Source: Paucibacter sp. KBW04
GTDB taxonomy: Bacteria > Pseudomonadota > Gammaproteobacteria > Burkholderiales > Burkholderiaceae_C
Length of the DNA stretch: 64,000 nt
NCBI RefSeq assembly: GCF_003852425.1
Contig: NZ_QAJN01000001.1
Location: forward strand, 1-64,000
Reading direction: 5' to 3'
Positions 18,776 through 28,877 of the stretch are shown one piece after another (within the stretch, counting starts at the first letter, position 1; each line of letters opens with the position of its first letter). The translations under genes were made by a program, and so were the position numbers. The notes below the pieces were generated by a model. It was not told where the DNA came from. It did not search any database and was given only the letters and a program-made list of their open reading frames with translations.

Positions 18776-19599
18776 GCAGCAGTCCCGCCCTGAACGCGAG
18801 CTTGAGCCCAAGTGGCGCCACCCCAGCCCAGGATGCCAGTCCGCATCTGCGCGTGGCCACCTACAACATCCACAAAGGCGTGCGCGGCGTCGGGCCGCAA
18901 AAGCGCCTGGAGATCCACAACCTCAGCCTGGGGGTGGAGGCGCTGAAGGCCGATCTGGTGTTTTTGCAAGAGGTTCGGCAATTCCATCACCGCGAGGCCC
19001 AGCAGTTCCAGCGCACCTTTTTTGGCTGGCCCGAGCAGGGCCAGGCCGAGTTTTTGGCACCCGATGGCTATGAGGTGGCTTACCGCACCAATGCCGTCAC
19101 CAAGCATGGTGAGCATGGCAATGCCTTGCTCTCGCGCTGGCCGCTGGGCGATGTGGGGCACCACGATGTGTCCGACCACCGCTTCGAGCAGCGCGGGCTT
19201 TTGCATGTGCCGGTGATGTGGCAGGGCCGCGAGTTGCACACGGTGGTCGCCCATCTGGGCCTGATGCACAGCGGCCGCCTGCGCCAGGTGCAGCGTCTGG
19301 TCGAGTATGTGCACAAGCATGTGCCGCCCGAGGCCCTGCTGGTGGTGGCGGGGGACTTCAATGATTGGGGCGAGCGCCTGGATGCCCCCATGCGCGCCCA
19401 TGGACTGAGCCGGGCCAGCATGCCGGACGGGCGCTCACGCCTGGCCACTTTTCCCTCGCGCATGCCTTTTTTCTCGCTGGACCGCATCTACATCCGCGGC
19501 CTGCGCTGCGTGAATCTGCAGGTGCCCAAGGGCCCGGCCTGGGCCCGTATGTCGGACCACCTGCCCTTGCTGGCCGAGCTGGCGCTGGAGTCACCGTGA
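18772..19599 (+). CDS. Endonuclease/exonuclease/phosphatase family protein (YbhP-like)
   Basis: The 275-residue protein has the DNase I-like fold. VATYNIHKGV is the first metal-binding motif, LVFLQEVRQ carries the catalytic glutamate, GDFNDW is the third motif, and SDHLPLLAEL near the C-terminus gives the terminal Asp-His pair. No signal peptide is seen. The gene is coupled to nudB upstream (ATGA) and clsB downstream (GTGA). In E. coli the related ybhP also precedes clsB, so it may act on phospholipid head groups or nucleic acid, but its substrate is not known. Confidence 0.85.
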   Translation: MSSSPALNASLSPSGATPAQDASPHLRVATYNIHKGVRGVGPQKRLEIHNLSLGVEALKADLVFLQEVRQFHHREAQQFQRTFFGWPEQGQAEFLAPDGYEVAYRTNAVTKHGEHGNALLSRWPLGDVGHHDVSDHRFEQRGLLHVPVMWQGRELHTVVAHLGLMHSGRLRQVQRLVEYVHKHVPPEALLVVAGDFNDWGERLDAPMRAHGLSRASMPDGRSRLATFPSRMPFFSLDRIYIRGLRCVNLQVPKGPAWARMSDHLPLLAELALESP

Positions 19600-20912
19600 G
19601 CCAAGACAGCCCCACGGGCCACGAGCTGTCCGAGGCCGAGGCCTTGGCGACCTGGCATGCGCCGCATGGCGCCAGCTACCAGGGCGGCAACGAGGTCCAG
19701 CTGCTGCGTGGAGGCGATGAGTTGTTCCCGCTGCAGAACGAGGCCATCACCCATGCTTTGCACGAGGTCTGGCTCGCCACTTACATCTTCAACGACGATG
19801 TGGCCGGCCGTGATCTGGCCCAGGCCCTGCTGGCCGCGGCCGCGCGCGGCGTGCGGGTGCGGGTGGTGGTGGACGGCTTCGGCTCCAAAGCCAGCCTGCC
19901 CTGGTTGCGCGAGGTTTTTGCCGGCTCGCATGTGGCCTTGGCGGTGTTTCGGCCGATTGACCGCTGGTGGCGCTGGTTGCAGCCCGGCCAGCTGCGTCGC
20001 TTGCATCAAAAGTTATGTGTGGTGGACGGCCTGCAAGGCTTTGTGGGCGGCATCAATATCGTTGATGACCGCATCGACATCAACAAAGGCCCGACCGACC
20101 AACCCCGCCTGGACTTTGCCGTCAGCCTGCGCGGCCCCATCGTGCATGGCGTGGCCCAGGCCGCCCGGGCGGTCTGGACGCGCGCCTGGCTGGGCCGCGA
20201 TTTTGGTGAGGAGTTGCGCGCCCTGGTGCGCAGCCCCGAGCCTGTAGCGCGACTGCGCCGCCTGGCTGAACGCCTGCGCATGCCGCGTGCCGCCGGCCGC
20301 CGCCAGCAAGAGGCGCAGCCGCTAGACCAGCCCCCGGTTTGCGCTGCATTTGTGCTGCGCGACAACCTGCGCCAACGCCGCACCATCGAGCGAGCTTATA
20401 TCGAAGCCATACGCGGGGCCCAGCATCAGGTCGAGTTGATCACGCCTTACTTCTACCCCGGCCGAGCCTTTCGCCGCGCCTTGCGCGACGCCGCCCGGCG
20501 CGGTGTGCAGGTGCGCCTGCTGCTGCAGGGCAAGCTGGACTACCGCATCGCCGGCATGGCCGCCCAAGCTCTTTATGCGGAGTTGTTAGGCCATGGGGTG
20601 CAGATTTTTGAGTACACGCCCGCCTATCTGCATGCCAAGGTGGGGGTGGTGGACCAGGGCTGGGCCACGGTGGGTAGCTCCAATATCGACCCACTCTCCC
20701 TGCTGCTCAATCTGGAGGCCAATGTGATCGTGCGCGACGCCCCGTTTGCGCAGACCGTGGCGGCGCAGTTCGCCGCCGCCCTGGCCGTGTCGCGCCAGGT
20801 GGAGCTGAAGAATCTGGGCGGCAGCGGCCTGATCGGCATGCTGCGCCGCGCCCTGGTGGCCTGGGGCGCTTATGTTTATCTGCGCGTAGCGGGTGCAACG
20901 GGGCGGTACTGA
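19596..20912 (+). CDS. clsB: Cardiolipin synthase ClsB-type (phospholipase D superfamily)
   Basis: The 438-residue phospholipase D superfamily protein has two HKD motifs: HQKLCVVD (H137, K139, D144) and HAKVGVVD (H346, K348, D353), the second followed by GSSNIDPLSLLLNLEAN. This is the ClsB pattern; the enzyme makes cardiolipin from phosphatidylglycerol and a second lipid donor at the inner membrane. It lacks the two N-terminal helices of ClsA. A GTG start at 19596 is chosen because it makes a GTGA overlap with the previous gene; the upstream extension would read through that gene in another frame. Confidence 0.92.
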   Translation: MSQDSPTGHELSEAEALATWHAPHGASYQGGNEVQLLRGGDELFPLQNEAITHALHEVWLATYIFNDDVAGRDLAQALLAAAARGVRVRVVVDGFGSKASLPWLREVFAGSHVALAVFRPIDRWWRWLQPGQLRRLHQKLCVVDGLQGFVGGINIVDDRIDINKGPTDQPRLDFAVSLRGPIVHGVAQAARAVWTRAWLGRDFGEELRALVRSPEPVARLRRLAERLRMPRAAGRRQQEAQPLDQPPVCAAFVLRDNLRQRRTIERAYIEAIRGAQHQVELITPYFYPGRAFRRALRDAARRGVQVRLLLQGKLDYRIAGMAAQALYAELLGHGVQIFEYTPAYLHAKVGVVDQGWATVGSSNIDPLSLLLNLEANVIVRDAPFAQTVAAQFAAALAVSRQVELKNLGGSGLIGMLRRALVAWGAYVYLRVAGATGRY

Positions 20913-20961
20913 AGCGCCACGTCTGAGGAAGACCTTGGGCAAACTTGGACAGCAGGGTCAC

Positions 20962-21324
20962 TCATTCGTCCATGAACTGCCAGGTATCGGCGCCATCGAA
21001 TTTGCGCACTCGAACAGAAGCGATGAGCGCGGGATCGAAGTTGCCAAGATTGACGCCATGCTTGCAGCCAGGTGTCGGGTCCAAGGGCTCCCAGTGGGTG
21101 ACGCAGCCACAGGTTTTGCAATGAATGGTTCTCAGCGTCTTGTCGCCCCAGACGTAGGCGGCGGTTTCTGCTGGATGGCCCTCGATCTCCACCGTGCCGA
21201 ACTCGAAGTAGACCCAGGGCCCGCCAATGCGGCGGCAGAGCGAGCAATTGCAATCGGTGCCGACCACCGGCGTCGAGGGCAGCTTCATCCGAACTGCGCC
21301 GCAGTGGCACGAGCCGTGGTGCAT
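20962..21324 (-). CDS. GFA family protein (glutathione-dependent formaldehyde-activating enzyme fold)
   Basis: The 120-residue protein has the zinc-binding cysteine pattern of the GFA/CENP-V fold: CHCGAV, CNCSLCRR and CKTCGCVTHW. Most family members have no proven substrate; the founding member binds the glutathione-formaldehyde adduct. It is convergent with clsB (49 nt apart) and seems to stand alone. The ATG at 21324 is preceded by AAGGAGATCACCC. Confidence 0.9.
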   Translation of the reverse strand: MHHGSCHCGAVRMKLPSTPVVGTDCNCSLCRRIGGPWVYFEFGTVEIEGHPAETAAYVWGDKTLRTIHCKTCGCVTHWEPLDPTPGCKHGVNLGNFDPALIASVRVRKFDGADTWQFMDE

Positions 21325-21492
21325 GGGTGATCTCCTTGAGCCGCCGTTTTGCGGAATGCCTGCTTTTTTGACGAAAGGTGGCAGACATATCGCGCTACCT
21401 CTCGCTTGGACTTTCAGTTTCTGTGCCCCTCAACGGAACCCCAATCCCGGATACAGCCCAGCACCGATGGGGGCACGCGTCAGCAAGAGATC

Positions 21493-23391
21493 TCAATCCG
21501 ACACCCGATCCCGCCCGCTGCGCTTGGCGCGGTAAAGCGCGCCGTCGGCGGCTTCCAGGGCTTCGGCGATGAAGTGCTCGGGGCTGGTGCCGGCCTCGAA
21601 GCGGTCGGGGCGTACGCAGGACACGCCGGCGCTGATGCTGACTCTTTGCAGGGGTGAGCCCAGATGGGGGATGGCCAGATCGGCCACGCATTGGCGCAGG
21701 CGCTCGGCCTGGCCCAGGGCTTGCGCCAGATCGTGCTCGGGCACCAGCACGGTGAACTCCTCGCCGCCGACCCGGGCCGGCAACTCACCGGCGCGGTTGA
21801 AGGTCTGCTGGATCATGCGGCTGACGGCCACCAGGCATTGATCACCCTGGGCGTGGCCATAGGTGTCGTTATAGCTTTTGAAGAAGTCCACATCGATGGT
21901 TACCACCGCCAGCGAGGTGCCGCCGCGCATGGCCCGGCGGGTCTCCTCCAGCTTGACCTCGTCGAACCAGCGGCGGTTGGCCAGGCCGGTGAGGGAGTCG
22001 GTGTTGGAGCGTTGCTCCAGCTCCTGGTGCAGGCGTTGCAAGGCCAGCTGATCCTGCCAGTGGCGCATGATGTTGAACAGCATCTCGGCCGACATCTTGG
22101 CCATGCGGTCGTCGCGGAACACCCATTTTTCGGGCCGCGAGGACATGGCCAGCAGGAGCTGGGTGCCCGAGCTGCCGGTGAAGGCGCAGCAGACCATGGC
22201 CTGGATGCCGTGGCGCTGCATGGCGATGGCGCGCTGGGGCTCGGCGTCGGCCAGGCATTCAAAGCGCAGCACGATCCAGCCGCGCGGCAGGGGGCCGATC
22301 AGATCGGCCAGCAAGGGTTGGTCCAGGGCCACACCGGCCACGGTGTCGCGCGGCGCCAGCCAGACGAAGCGGCAGCTGGCCTGGGGCGCGCCCACCGGCT
22401 GCTCGGCGATGGCCAGGCTGCAGTCGCCGGAGTGGCTGGAGATGTCGCGCAGGGTGGCGCGGATCATGCCGGGGTACTCGTCCACCGCCAAGTTGAGAAA
22501 ACGGCTGGAGCGGCGCGACATGGTTTCCAGATAGCGCGTCACCTCGTGCAGCTCGGTGGTGCGGCGGGCCACGGCCTGCTCCAGCTGTTCGGCACGGCGC
22601 TGGCGCTCGTCCACATAGTGCTGGATCTCGCCCTGCAGGGTGCGAAAGCCTTCCACCACCACATCCAGCTCGTCGCGCTGGGGGCGTGGCGGGCGAGCCA
22701 GCTCCAGCGTCGGCGTGGGCTTGCCGGGGGCCAGGGTGCCGGCGAAATGGGCCAGATCCTGCAAGGGCTGGTGCAGCTCGCGGCGCAGGATGCGCAGGGT
22801 CAGATAACCCAGCCCCAGGGTGGCCAGCAGGCCCAGCAGGCCGACCTGGGCAAAGGTCTGCATCAGCTGCTGGCGCAGATAGCTCTGGTTGAAGTCCAGG
22901 CTCAGCTGGCCCAGGGATTTGCCGCCCTTGGGGCCTGGCACTTCCAGGGTGATATCGCCTTGCTCGCCGGAGCGTTCGGCCTTGCTCAAGGCCTCGCCGG
23001 CCTGGAAGAACTGGCCGGTGCTGACGTTCAGGCGCACCGCCTGGATCTGCGGCGCTTTGGCGATGTCTTGCAGCAGGTGTTGGATGGCCAGGGGCTCGAT
23101 GTCCCACAGGCTATTGGCCAGCAGGGGCAGGTGGGTTTCGCTGACTTTGCTGACGGCGGCCTCGAAGGCTTCACGCTCCTGCTTGTAGACCATGATCAGG
23201 CGCACGCCGGCCACCATCAAGGTGACGCCGACGCAAAGCCAGACGATGCGGCGCGTCAAGCTTTCCGCCAGCGAGCGCAAAGGGCGCAGATCGGGTGTCG
23301 CTTGCGGCGGCGGTGTGGGGGTCAGGCTTTCGTCCGGCCCGGCGCTGGGCGCGGGCAGGGAGCTGCTGAGGGGTTCGTGCAGCCAGTTCAT
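21493..23391 (-). CDS. Membrane-bound diguanylate cyclase (GGDEF domain)
   Basis: The 632-residue protein has a membrane helix near residues 48-70, a periplasmic part, a second helix near 190-210 (LLGLLATLGLGYLTL), a HAMP-like region and coiled coil, a GAF-like middle domain (about 280-450), and a C-terminal GGDEF domain. The active motif is GGEEF starting at residue 542, as in active enzymes that make cyclic di-GMP. The usual inhibitory RxxD site reads RAGE, so product feedback may be weak. Its start overlaps the stop of the upstream periplasmic binding protein by 4 nt. Confidence 0.92.
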   Translation of the reverse strand: MNWLHEPLSSSLPAPSAGPDESLTPTPPPQATPDLRPLRSLAESLTRRIVWLCVGVTLMVAGVRLIMVYKQEREAFEAAVSKVSETHLPLLANSLWDIEPLAIQHLLQDIAKAPQIQAVRLNVSTGQFFQAGEALSKAERSGEQGDITLEVPGPKGGKSLGQLSLDFNQSYLRQQLMQTFAQVGLLGLLATLGLGYLTLRILRRELHQPLQDLAHFAGTLAPGKPTPTLELARPPRPQRDELDVVVEGFRTLQGEIQHYVDERQRRAEQLEQAVARRTTELHEVTRYLETMSRRSSRFLNLAVDEYPGMIRATLRDISSHSGDCSLAIAEQPVGAPQASCRFVWLAPRDTVAGVALDQPLLADLIGPLPRGWIVLRFECLADAEPQRAIAMQRHGIQAMVCCAFTGSSGTQLLLAMSSRPEKWVFRDDRMAKMSAEMLFNIMRHWQDQLALQRLHQELEQRSNTDSLTGLANRRWFDEVKLEETRRAMRGGTSLAVVTIDVDFFKSYNDTYGHAQGDQCLVAVSRMIQQTFNRAGELPARVGGEEFTVLVPEHDLAQALGQAERLRQCVADLAIPHLGSPLQRVSISAGVSCVRPDRFEAGTSPEHFIAEALEAADGALYRAKRSGRDRVSD

Positions 23392-24473
23392 TTGAGCAGC
23401 AGTTCGAAGTCGAACTCGTAGTGGCGGCGTGAGGGATTCAGCACGCGGCTATAGCCGCGGAAGTCGATCGCCCGGCCCTCGTTGGCAAAGCGGGCCAGAA
23501 AGCGCTCGGCGAGGTTTTTGTCAAACAAGATGAACATGGGCTTGCTGAGTTCCAGGCCCTCGTCGGCAAAGTCGCGGCCGTGGTGGTAGTCGTACAGCAT
23601 CACCAGGCTCCAGGCGCCACACATAAAGTGCCCGCCCGCCAGGGCGCTGAGCCGCCCGTTGATCAGGGCTTGCATGGCTTCGGTGGAGGTGTTGATGCCG
23701 GAGACCAGCATGTCGCGGCCGGGCGTGAGGCGGGCATGTTCCAGCACATCCAGCACACCGAAAGCCATCTGGTCGCTGGCAGCCCAGATCAGGCGGGCCT
23801 GGGGGTGGCGGCGCATCAGCCAGCTCATCTGCTCGCCGGCCTTGTCGCGCCGCCAGTCGGCATAGACCTGCTGGTCCAGCACCACATCGGGCTGCTCGGC
23901 CAGGGCGCGCTGCATGCCTTGGTTGCGCTGCAGCGAGGAGGGGGTGGAGCGGTCACCGGCCAAGGCCAGCAGGTGCAGCTTGCCATCCGGCGCTTGCAGG
24001 CGCAGGCGCAGGCCTTCCTTGATGAGGGCGCGGGCGGTCAGGTAGCCAGCGTCCGAGCCATGCGGCTCCAGCGAACCGAGCAGGCCGCTGACGCCGCTGC
24101 GGGGCTCGCCAAACTGGGCCCGCTCTTCATCCGTCAGGCCGTTGAAGGCGGCGAAAGACTTGATGCCAGCCCGGTCCAGAATGCGCACGGTGCTTAGCAG
24201 GGTCTGCTTGTCATTGGTCAGCAGGGCGTAGTCGGGACGGCTTTCCTTGGGCCGGGCGGCCAGGCTGCGGGCAATCTCCAGCACGCGCAGATGATCGCGC
24301 TCGGCATAGATCTGTTCGAACTTGATGCCCAAGCTATTGGCCGCGGCCTGGGCGGCCTTGCCGGCGGTGACCCAATAGGTTTCGTCCGAGCGCCCTGGAT
24401 TGATAAAGGTCACCGACAGCGCCAAGACCTGTTGGCAGAACATTCCACAGAGGAGGGCGATCAAGAATCTCAT
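23388..24473 (-). CDS. Periplasmic binding protein, type 1 (sugar or autoinducer-binding style)
   Basis: The 361-residue protein has a signal peptide (MRFLIALLCGMFCQQVLA) and a type 1 periplasmic binding fold: SVTFINPGRSDETYWVTAG at the N-terminus, LLALAGDRSTPSSLQRNQGM in the middle, and AASDQMAFGVLDVLEHA as the hinge segment typical of the LacI/RbsB/LuxP group. No ABC permease or ATPase is nearby. Instead it is translationally coupled to a membrane diguanylate cyclase, which suggests it delivers a ligand signal to that enzyme rather than feeding a transporter. Confidence 0.85.
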   Translation of the reverse strand: MRFLIALLCGMFCQQVLALSVTFINPGRSDETYWVTAGKAAQAAANSLGIKFEQIYAERDHLRVLEIARSLAARPKESRPDYALLTNDKQTLLSTVRILDRAGIKSFAAFNGLTDEERAQFGEPRSGVSGLLGSLEPHGSDAGYLTARALIKEGLRLRLQAPDGKLHLLALAGDRSTPSSLQRNQGMQRALAEQPDVVLDQQVYADWRRDKAGEQMSWLMRRHPQARLIWAASDQMAFGVLDVLEHARLTPGRDMLVSGINTSTEAMQALINGRLSALAGGHFMCGAWSLVMLYDYHHGRDFADEGLELSKPMFILFDKNLAERFLARFANEGRAIDFRGYSRVLNPSRRHYEFDFELLLK

Positions 24474-24668
24474 GGAATCAGGTGTCCGCTTGGGCTCTCA
24501 TTGAGGGGGCTGGTCCTGCGTTTGGCTTGGAAGTCGATTGGCCGGAATCTTACGTTGGACTGACGCTGTCATCGTTCACGCTTTCACCCACTTCTGCGGG
24601 GTGCTCGGTCTTGCCCAAGCGTGAGTTTGAGGCTAAGCGCCGGCGCCGCGTGGCCCTAAAACGACAAA

Positions 24669-24697
24669 GGCGGCGTTGGAGCAAATCCAACGCCGCC
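24669..24697 (-). terminator. Terminator hairpin downstream of hutH
   Basis: GGCGGCGTTGGA, loop GCAAA, TCCAACGCCGCC is a perfect 12-bp stem between hutH and the divergent binding-protein gene. On the minus strand it is followed by TTTGTCGTTTTA, an imperfect T-rich tract, fitting termination of the hutU-hutH transcript. Confidence 0.8.
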
Positions 24698-24762
24698 TGT
24701 CGGCCTTTTCAGACCGTCTGTGCCCGGCGCTTGAGGGCGCCGGCGGGTCTAGTCATACCGCC

Positions 24763-26307
24763 TCAGGGCAGTACCACCAGGCCGGTGTCGCGGTCCAGCA
24801 ACTGGGCCAGCTGGCCGCTGCCCACCAGCTCGAAGGCGTGCTCGATGTCCGGTGCCAGGTAATGGTCGCTGGGCATGGGCGGGCAGGTCTTGCGGACCAG
24901 GGCGTGCACCTCTTCCAGCGCGGCCGAGCTGGCCAGAGGGCGCAGGAACTCGATGCCTTGCGCCGCAGCCAGCAGCTCGATGCCGATGATGTGGCTGGTG
25001 TTGTCCAGCATGGGGCCCAGACGGCGGGCGCCGAAGGTGGCCATGGAGACATGGTCTTCCTGGTTGGCGCTGGTGGGCAGGCTGTCCACGCTGGCGGGGT
25101 GGGCCAGGCTCTTGTTCTCGCTGGCCAGGGCGGCGGCGGTGACATGGGCAATCATGAAGCCCGAGTTCAGGCCTGCGTTCTCGGTCAGGAAGGGCGGCAG
25201 GCGCGAGACGCTGGTGTCGATCAGCATGGCGATGCGGCGCTCGGCGATGGCGCCCACCTCGGCAATCGCCACGGCCAGGGCGTCGGCGGCCAAGGCCACC
25301 GGCTCGGCGTGGAAGTTGCCACCGGAAATCATCTGGGCCGTGCCGTCTTCATTGGCGAACACCAGGGGGTTGTCGGTGACGGCATTGGCCTCGCGCAAGA
25401 GTACTTCGCGCACATAGCGAGCCTGGTCCAGGCAAGCGCCCATGACTTGGGGCTGGCAGCGCAGGCAATAGGGGTCTTGCACCCGGTCATCGCCCTCGGC
25501 ATGGGACTGGCGGATGGCGCTGCCGGCCAGCAGCTGGCGGTAGGCGGCGGCCGCCTCGATCTGGCCGGGTTGGCCGCGCACGGCGTGGATGCGGGCGTCA
25601 AAGGGGCCGTCGCTGCCGCGTGCCGCGTCCAGGCTGAGCGCGCCGCTGACGATGGCCGCGGCATAGACGTTCTCAAAACGCAGCAGGCCTTCCAACGCCA
25701 GGGCGGTGGAGGTTTGTGTGCCGTTGATCAGGGCCAGGCCTTCCTTGGCTTGCAGCACCAGGGGCGCGATGCCGTGCTTTTGCAGTTCGGCCAGGGCAGG
25801 GCGGCGCTGGCCATCGACCAGCATCTCGCCCTCGCCCAGCAGGGCCAGAGTCATGTGAGACAGCGGTGCCAGATCGCCCGAGGCGCCGACCGAACCTTGG
25901 GCCGGCACATAGGGGATCAAACCGGCGTTGAACACATCCAGCAGGCTTTGCACGACCTCGGGGCGCACGCCCGAGAAGCCGCGCGCCAGCGAGGCCGCCT
26001 TGGTGGCCAACATCAGGCGCACGACCGAGGGTTGCAGCGGCGCGCCCACGCCTACGCAGTGCGAGCGGATCAGATTGAACTGCAGCGTGGCCAGATCGGC
26101 CTTGCTGATGCGGGTGGAGGCCAGCTTGCCGAAGCCGGTGTTGACGCCGTAGACGGGGGCGTCACCGGCGGCGGCGGCCTGCACGACTGCGGCGCTGCGG
26201 CGGATGACTTCGGCTGCACTGGCGTGCAGGCTCAGCTGGACGCCGCCGTTACGGATGTCGCGCAGCTGGGCCAGGGTCAGATGGCCGGGGGTGATTTCGA
26301 GTTTCAT
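24763..26307 (-). CDS. hutH: Histidine ammonia-lyase
   Basis: The 514-residue enzyme deaminates histidine to urocanate, the first step of histidine use. The Ala-Ser-Gly triad that cyclises into the MIO cofactor is at residues 142-144 in [26 protein letters not shown] near residue 53 is the other family hallmark. Length is normal. It lies 25 nt after hutU in the same transcript and is followed by a strong hairpin. Confidence 0.97.
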   Translation of the reverse strand: MKLEITPGHLTLAQLRDIRNGGVQLSLHASAAEVIRRSAAVVQAAAAGDAPVYGVNTGFGKLASTRISKADLATLQFNLIRSHCVGVGAPLQPSVVRLMLATKAASLARGFSGVRPEVVQSLLDVFNAGLIPYVPAQGSVGASGDLAPLSHMTLALLGEGEMLVDGQRRPALAELQKHGIAPLVLQAKEGLALINGTQTSTALALEGLLRFENVYAAAIVSGALSLDAARGSDGPFDARIHAVRGQPGQIEAAAAYRQLLAGSAIRQSHAEGDDRVQDPYCLRCQPQVMGACLDQARYVREVLLREANAVTDNPLVFANEDGTAQMISGGNFHAEPVALAADALAVAIAEVGAIAERRIAMLIDTSVSRLPPFLTENAGLNSGFMIAHVTAAALASENKSLAHPASVDSLPTSANQEDHVSMATFGARRLGPMLDNTSHIIGIELLAAAQGIEFLRPLASSAALEEVHALVRKTCPPMPSDHYLAPDIEHAFELVGSGQLAQLLDRDTGLVVLP

Positions 26308-26332
26308 GGGGCAGTCTTCGCTTGGGATGTTT

Positions 26333-28015
26333 TTACTTGTTCAGCATGGGCATGTTCAGGCCCCGCTCTCGGGCCGCCGTCTTGGCGATCTCGTAACCCG
26401 CGTCGGCATGGCGCATCACGCCGGTGCCGGGGTCGTTGTAGAGCACGCGCGAGAGGCGTTGGGCGGCGGCGTCCGTGCCGTCGGCCACGATGACCACGCC
26501 GCTGTGCTGGGAGAAGCCCATGCCCACGCCGCCGCCGTGGTGCAGGGACACCCAGGTGGCGCCGCCGGCGGTGTTGAGCAAAGCGTTCAGCAGCGGCCAG
26601 TCGGAGACGGCATCCGAGCCGTCTTGCATGCTTTCAGTCTCGCGATTTGGGCTGGCGACGGAGCCGCTGTCCAGGTGGTCGCGGCCGATGACGATGGGGG
26701 CCTTCAGCTCACCGTTCTTGACCATCTCATTGAAGGCCAGGCCGGCGATATGGCGCTCTCCCAGGCCCAGCCAGCAGATGCGTGCGGGCAGGCCTTGGAA
26801 GGCGATGCGCTCCTTGGCCATGTCCAGCCAGCGGTGCACCTGGGCGTGGTGAGGGAAGAGTTCCTTGATCTTGGCATCGGTCTTGTAGATGTCCTCCGGG
26901 TCGCCGGACAGGGCCACCCAGCGGAAGGGGCCACGGCCTTCGCAGAACTGCGGGCGCACGTAAGCGGGCACAAAGCCGGGGAAGTCGAAAGCGTTCTTCA
27001 CGCCTTGCTCTAGCGCGACCTGGCGGATGTTGTTGCCGTAGTCCACGGTGGGGATGCCCATGGCCTGGAAGTCAAGCATGGCTTGCACATGCACGGCGCA
27101 GCCCTGTGCGGCGGCGGCCTTCAGTTCGGCATGTCGGGCGGGGTCGGCGGCAGCAGCCTTCCATTGCTCCACGCTCCAGCCTGCGGGCAGATAGCCGTTG
27201 ATGAGGTCGTGGGCACTGGTCTGGTCGGTCACCAGATCGGGTTTGATGGCCGTGCCGGCACGGGCGCGCTTGACCAGTTCGGGCAGGATCTCGGCCGCAT
27301 TGCCCAGCAGCGCGATGGAGATGGCCTTGCCTTCGGCGGTGTACTTCTTGATGCGGGCCAGGGCGTCGTCCAGATCCGTCGCTTGCTCGTCGACATAGCG
27401 GGTCTTCAAGCGGAAGTCGATGCGCGATTGCTGGCACTCGATATTCAGCGAGCAAGCGCCGGCAAAGGTCGCGGCCAGGGGCTGGGCGCCGCCCATGCCG
27501 CCCAGGCCTGCGGTCAGCACCCATTTGCCTTGCAGCGAGCCGCCGTAATGCTGGCGGCCAGCTTCGGCAAAGGTTTCATACGTGCCTTGCACAATGCCCT
27601 GGGTGCCGATATAGATCCAGCTGCCGGCCGTCATCTGGCCGTACATCATCAAGCCCTTGCGGTCCAGCTCGTTGAAGTGTTCCCAGTTGGCCCAGTGCGG
27701 CACCAGGTTGGAGTTGGCGATCAGCACCCGGGGTGCGTCAGCATGAGTCTTGAACACGCCAACCGGCTTGCCCGACTGCACCAAGAGGGTTTCGTCGGCT
27801 TCCAGCTTTTTCAGCGATTCGAGGATGGCTTCAAAGCAATCCCAGTTGCGAGCGGCCTTGCCGATGCCGCCGTAGACCACCAGGGCGTCGGGGTTCTCGG
27901 CGACGACCGGGTCCAGATTGTTCTGGATCATGCGGTAGGCGGCTTCGCTCAGCCAGTTCTTGCAGCTGAGGGTGGTGCCGGTGGGGGCACGGACGACGCG
28001 GGGCTGTGCGGACAT
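26333..28015 (-). CDS. hutU: Urocanate hydratase
   Basis: The 560-residue cytosolic enzyme converts urocanate to imidazolone propionate with tightly bound [20 protein letters not shown] is the NAD-binding glycine motif, and [17 protein letters not shown] and [19 protein letters not shown] are conserved family blocks. The ATG at 28015 has a GGAGA site; an in-frame ATG eight codons earlier lacks one. First gene of the hutUH transcript, divergent from hutC across the HutC-type operator. Confidence 0.97.
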   Translation of the reverse strand: MSAQPRVVRAPTGTTLSCKNWLSEAAYRMIQNNLDPVVAENPDALVVYGGIGKAARNWDCFEAILESLKKLEADETLLVQSGKPVGVFKTHADAPRVLIANSNLVPHWANWEHFNELDRKGLMMYGQMTAGSWIYIGTQGIVQGTYETFAEAGRQHYGGSLQGKWVLTAGLGGMGGAQPLAATFAGACSLNIECQQSRIDFRLKTRYVDEQATDLDDALARIKKYTAEGKAISIALLGNAAEILPELVKRARAGTAIKPDLVTDQTSAHDLINGYLPAGWSVEQWKAAAADPARHAELKAAAAQGCAVHVQAMLDFQAMGIPTVDYGNNIRQVALEQGVKNAFDFPGFVPAYVRPQFCEGRGPFRWVALSGDPEDIYKTDAKIKELFPHHAQVHRWLDMAKERIAFQGLPARICWLGLGERHIAGLAFNEMVKNGELKAPIVIGRDHLDSGSVASPNRETESMQDGSDAVSDWPLLNALLNTAGGATWVSLHHGGGVGMGFSQHSGVVIVADGTDAAAQRLSRVLYNDPGTGVMRHADAGYEIAKTAARERGLNMPMLNK

Positions 28016-28100
28016 GGGGTCTCCGATCGGGTTGGCCAAAGAGGATTGAGTGCAAGCACTCGGTCGAAAGAATTTGCAGAAAGAATGTGGCGAACTCTAG

Positions 28101-28112
28101 TTGTCTATACAA
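28101..28112. promoter_or_regulatory. HutC-type operator
   Basis: TTGTCTATACAA lies in the 121-bp gap between hutU and hutC. It is a near-perfect palindrome (TTGT..ACAA half sites) close to the HutC consensus known from Pseudomonas and enterics. A repressor bound here would control both divergent hut transcripts, including its own gene. Urocanate is the usual inducer. Confidence 0.7.
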
Positions 28113-28136
28113 GTACAGTCAAGTAGGATTCAAGCC

Positions 28137-28877
28137 ATGCCGAAAAAAACCTCTCCCTCCAGCAGCGCGCCGGCGCCGCAGTACCTGAAGGTCAAGAACC
28201 ATCTGCGCGAGCGCATCGCCAGCGGGCATTGGGTGGCGGGGGATTTGCTGCCCTCGGAGGCGGAGCTGGTGCAGCAGTTCGAGGTCAGCCGCATGACGGT
28301 CAACCGGGCGCTGCGCGAGTTGACGCAGGAAGGCATGGTCGAGCGTCTGCAAGGTGTGGGCACGTTTGTGGCCCAGGCCCATCGCATGCACCGCATCTCC
28401 TCCACCTTGACCGTGCACGATGTGCACGACGAGATCAAGGCACGCGGCCACAAACATGAGTCGCGGGTGCATCTGTTAGAGAAAAAGCGTGCGACGGCCG
28501 CGCAGGCGGCGGACTTCGATTTGCCGCCGGGCGCGCCGCTGTTTCACAGCGTGATCGTGCACCTGGAGAACGGTGTGGCCATCCAGTGCGAGGACCGCTG
28601 GGTCAATGCGGCTTGCGCGCCCGACTATCTCGGCCGCGATTTCAGCCAGACCACACCCACCCACTATCTGTTGGAGGTGGCGCCGCTTTCGGAGGCGCGC
28701 TACACCATCGAAGCCTTGTTGCCTACGCCCGAAGAAGCCAAACTGCTGGGCCTGAGCAAGACCGAACCCTGCCTGGTGGTCAAGCGCCGCACCTTCAGTC
28801 GCGGCCAGACCGTGACCACGGTGCGCCTGACACATCCGGGCTCTCTCTACCTTCTGGAAGGAGCGTTTCAAGCATGA
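28137..28877 (+). CDS. hutC: Histidine utilization repressor (GntR/HutC family)
   Basis: The 246-residue protein has a GntR winged helix (about residues 15-80; LPSEAELVQQFEVSRMTVNRALREL) and a UTRA ligand domain (about 95-240). FHSVIVHLENGVAIQCEDRWVN matches the HutC effector region, which senses urocanate. The ATG at 28137 (MPKKTSPSSS) is chosen because an earlier in-frame codon falls in the operator. It begins the hutCDIGF transcript and overlaps hutD by 4 nt. Confidence 0.95.
   Translation: MPKKTSPSSSAPAPQYLKVKNHLRERIASGHWVAGDLLPSEAELVQQFEVSRMTVNRALRELTQEGMVERLQGVGTFVAQAHRMHRISSTLTVHDVHDEIKARGHKHESRVHLLEKKRATAAQAADFDLPPGAPLFHSVIVHLENGVAIQCEDRWVNAACAPDYLGRDFSQTTPTHYLLEVAPLSEARYTIEALLPTPEEAKLLGLSKTEPCLVVKRRTFSRGQTVTTVRLTHPGSLYLLEGAFQA

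Noticed and set aside
24669-24697. A small RNA or riboswitch between hutH and the binding-protein gene
   Set aside because: The 12-bp hairpin with a T-rich tract on the minus strand is explained as the hutH terminator; no further conserved structure was seen.
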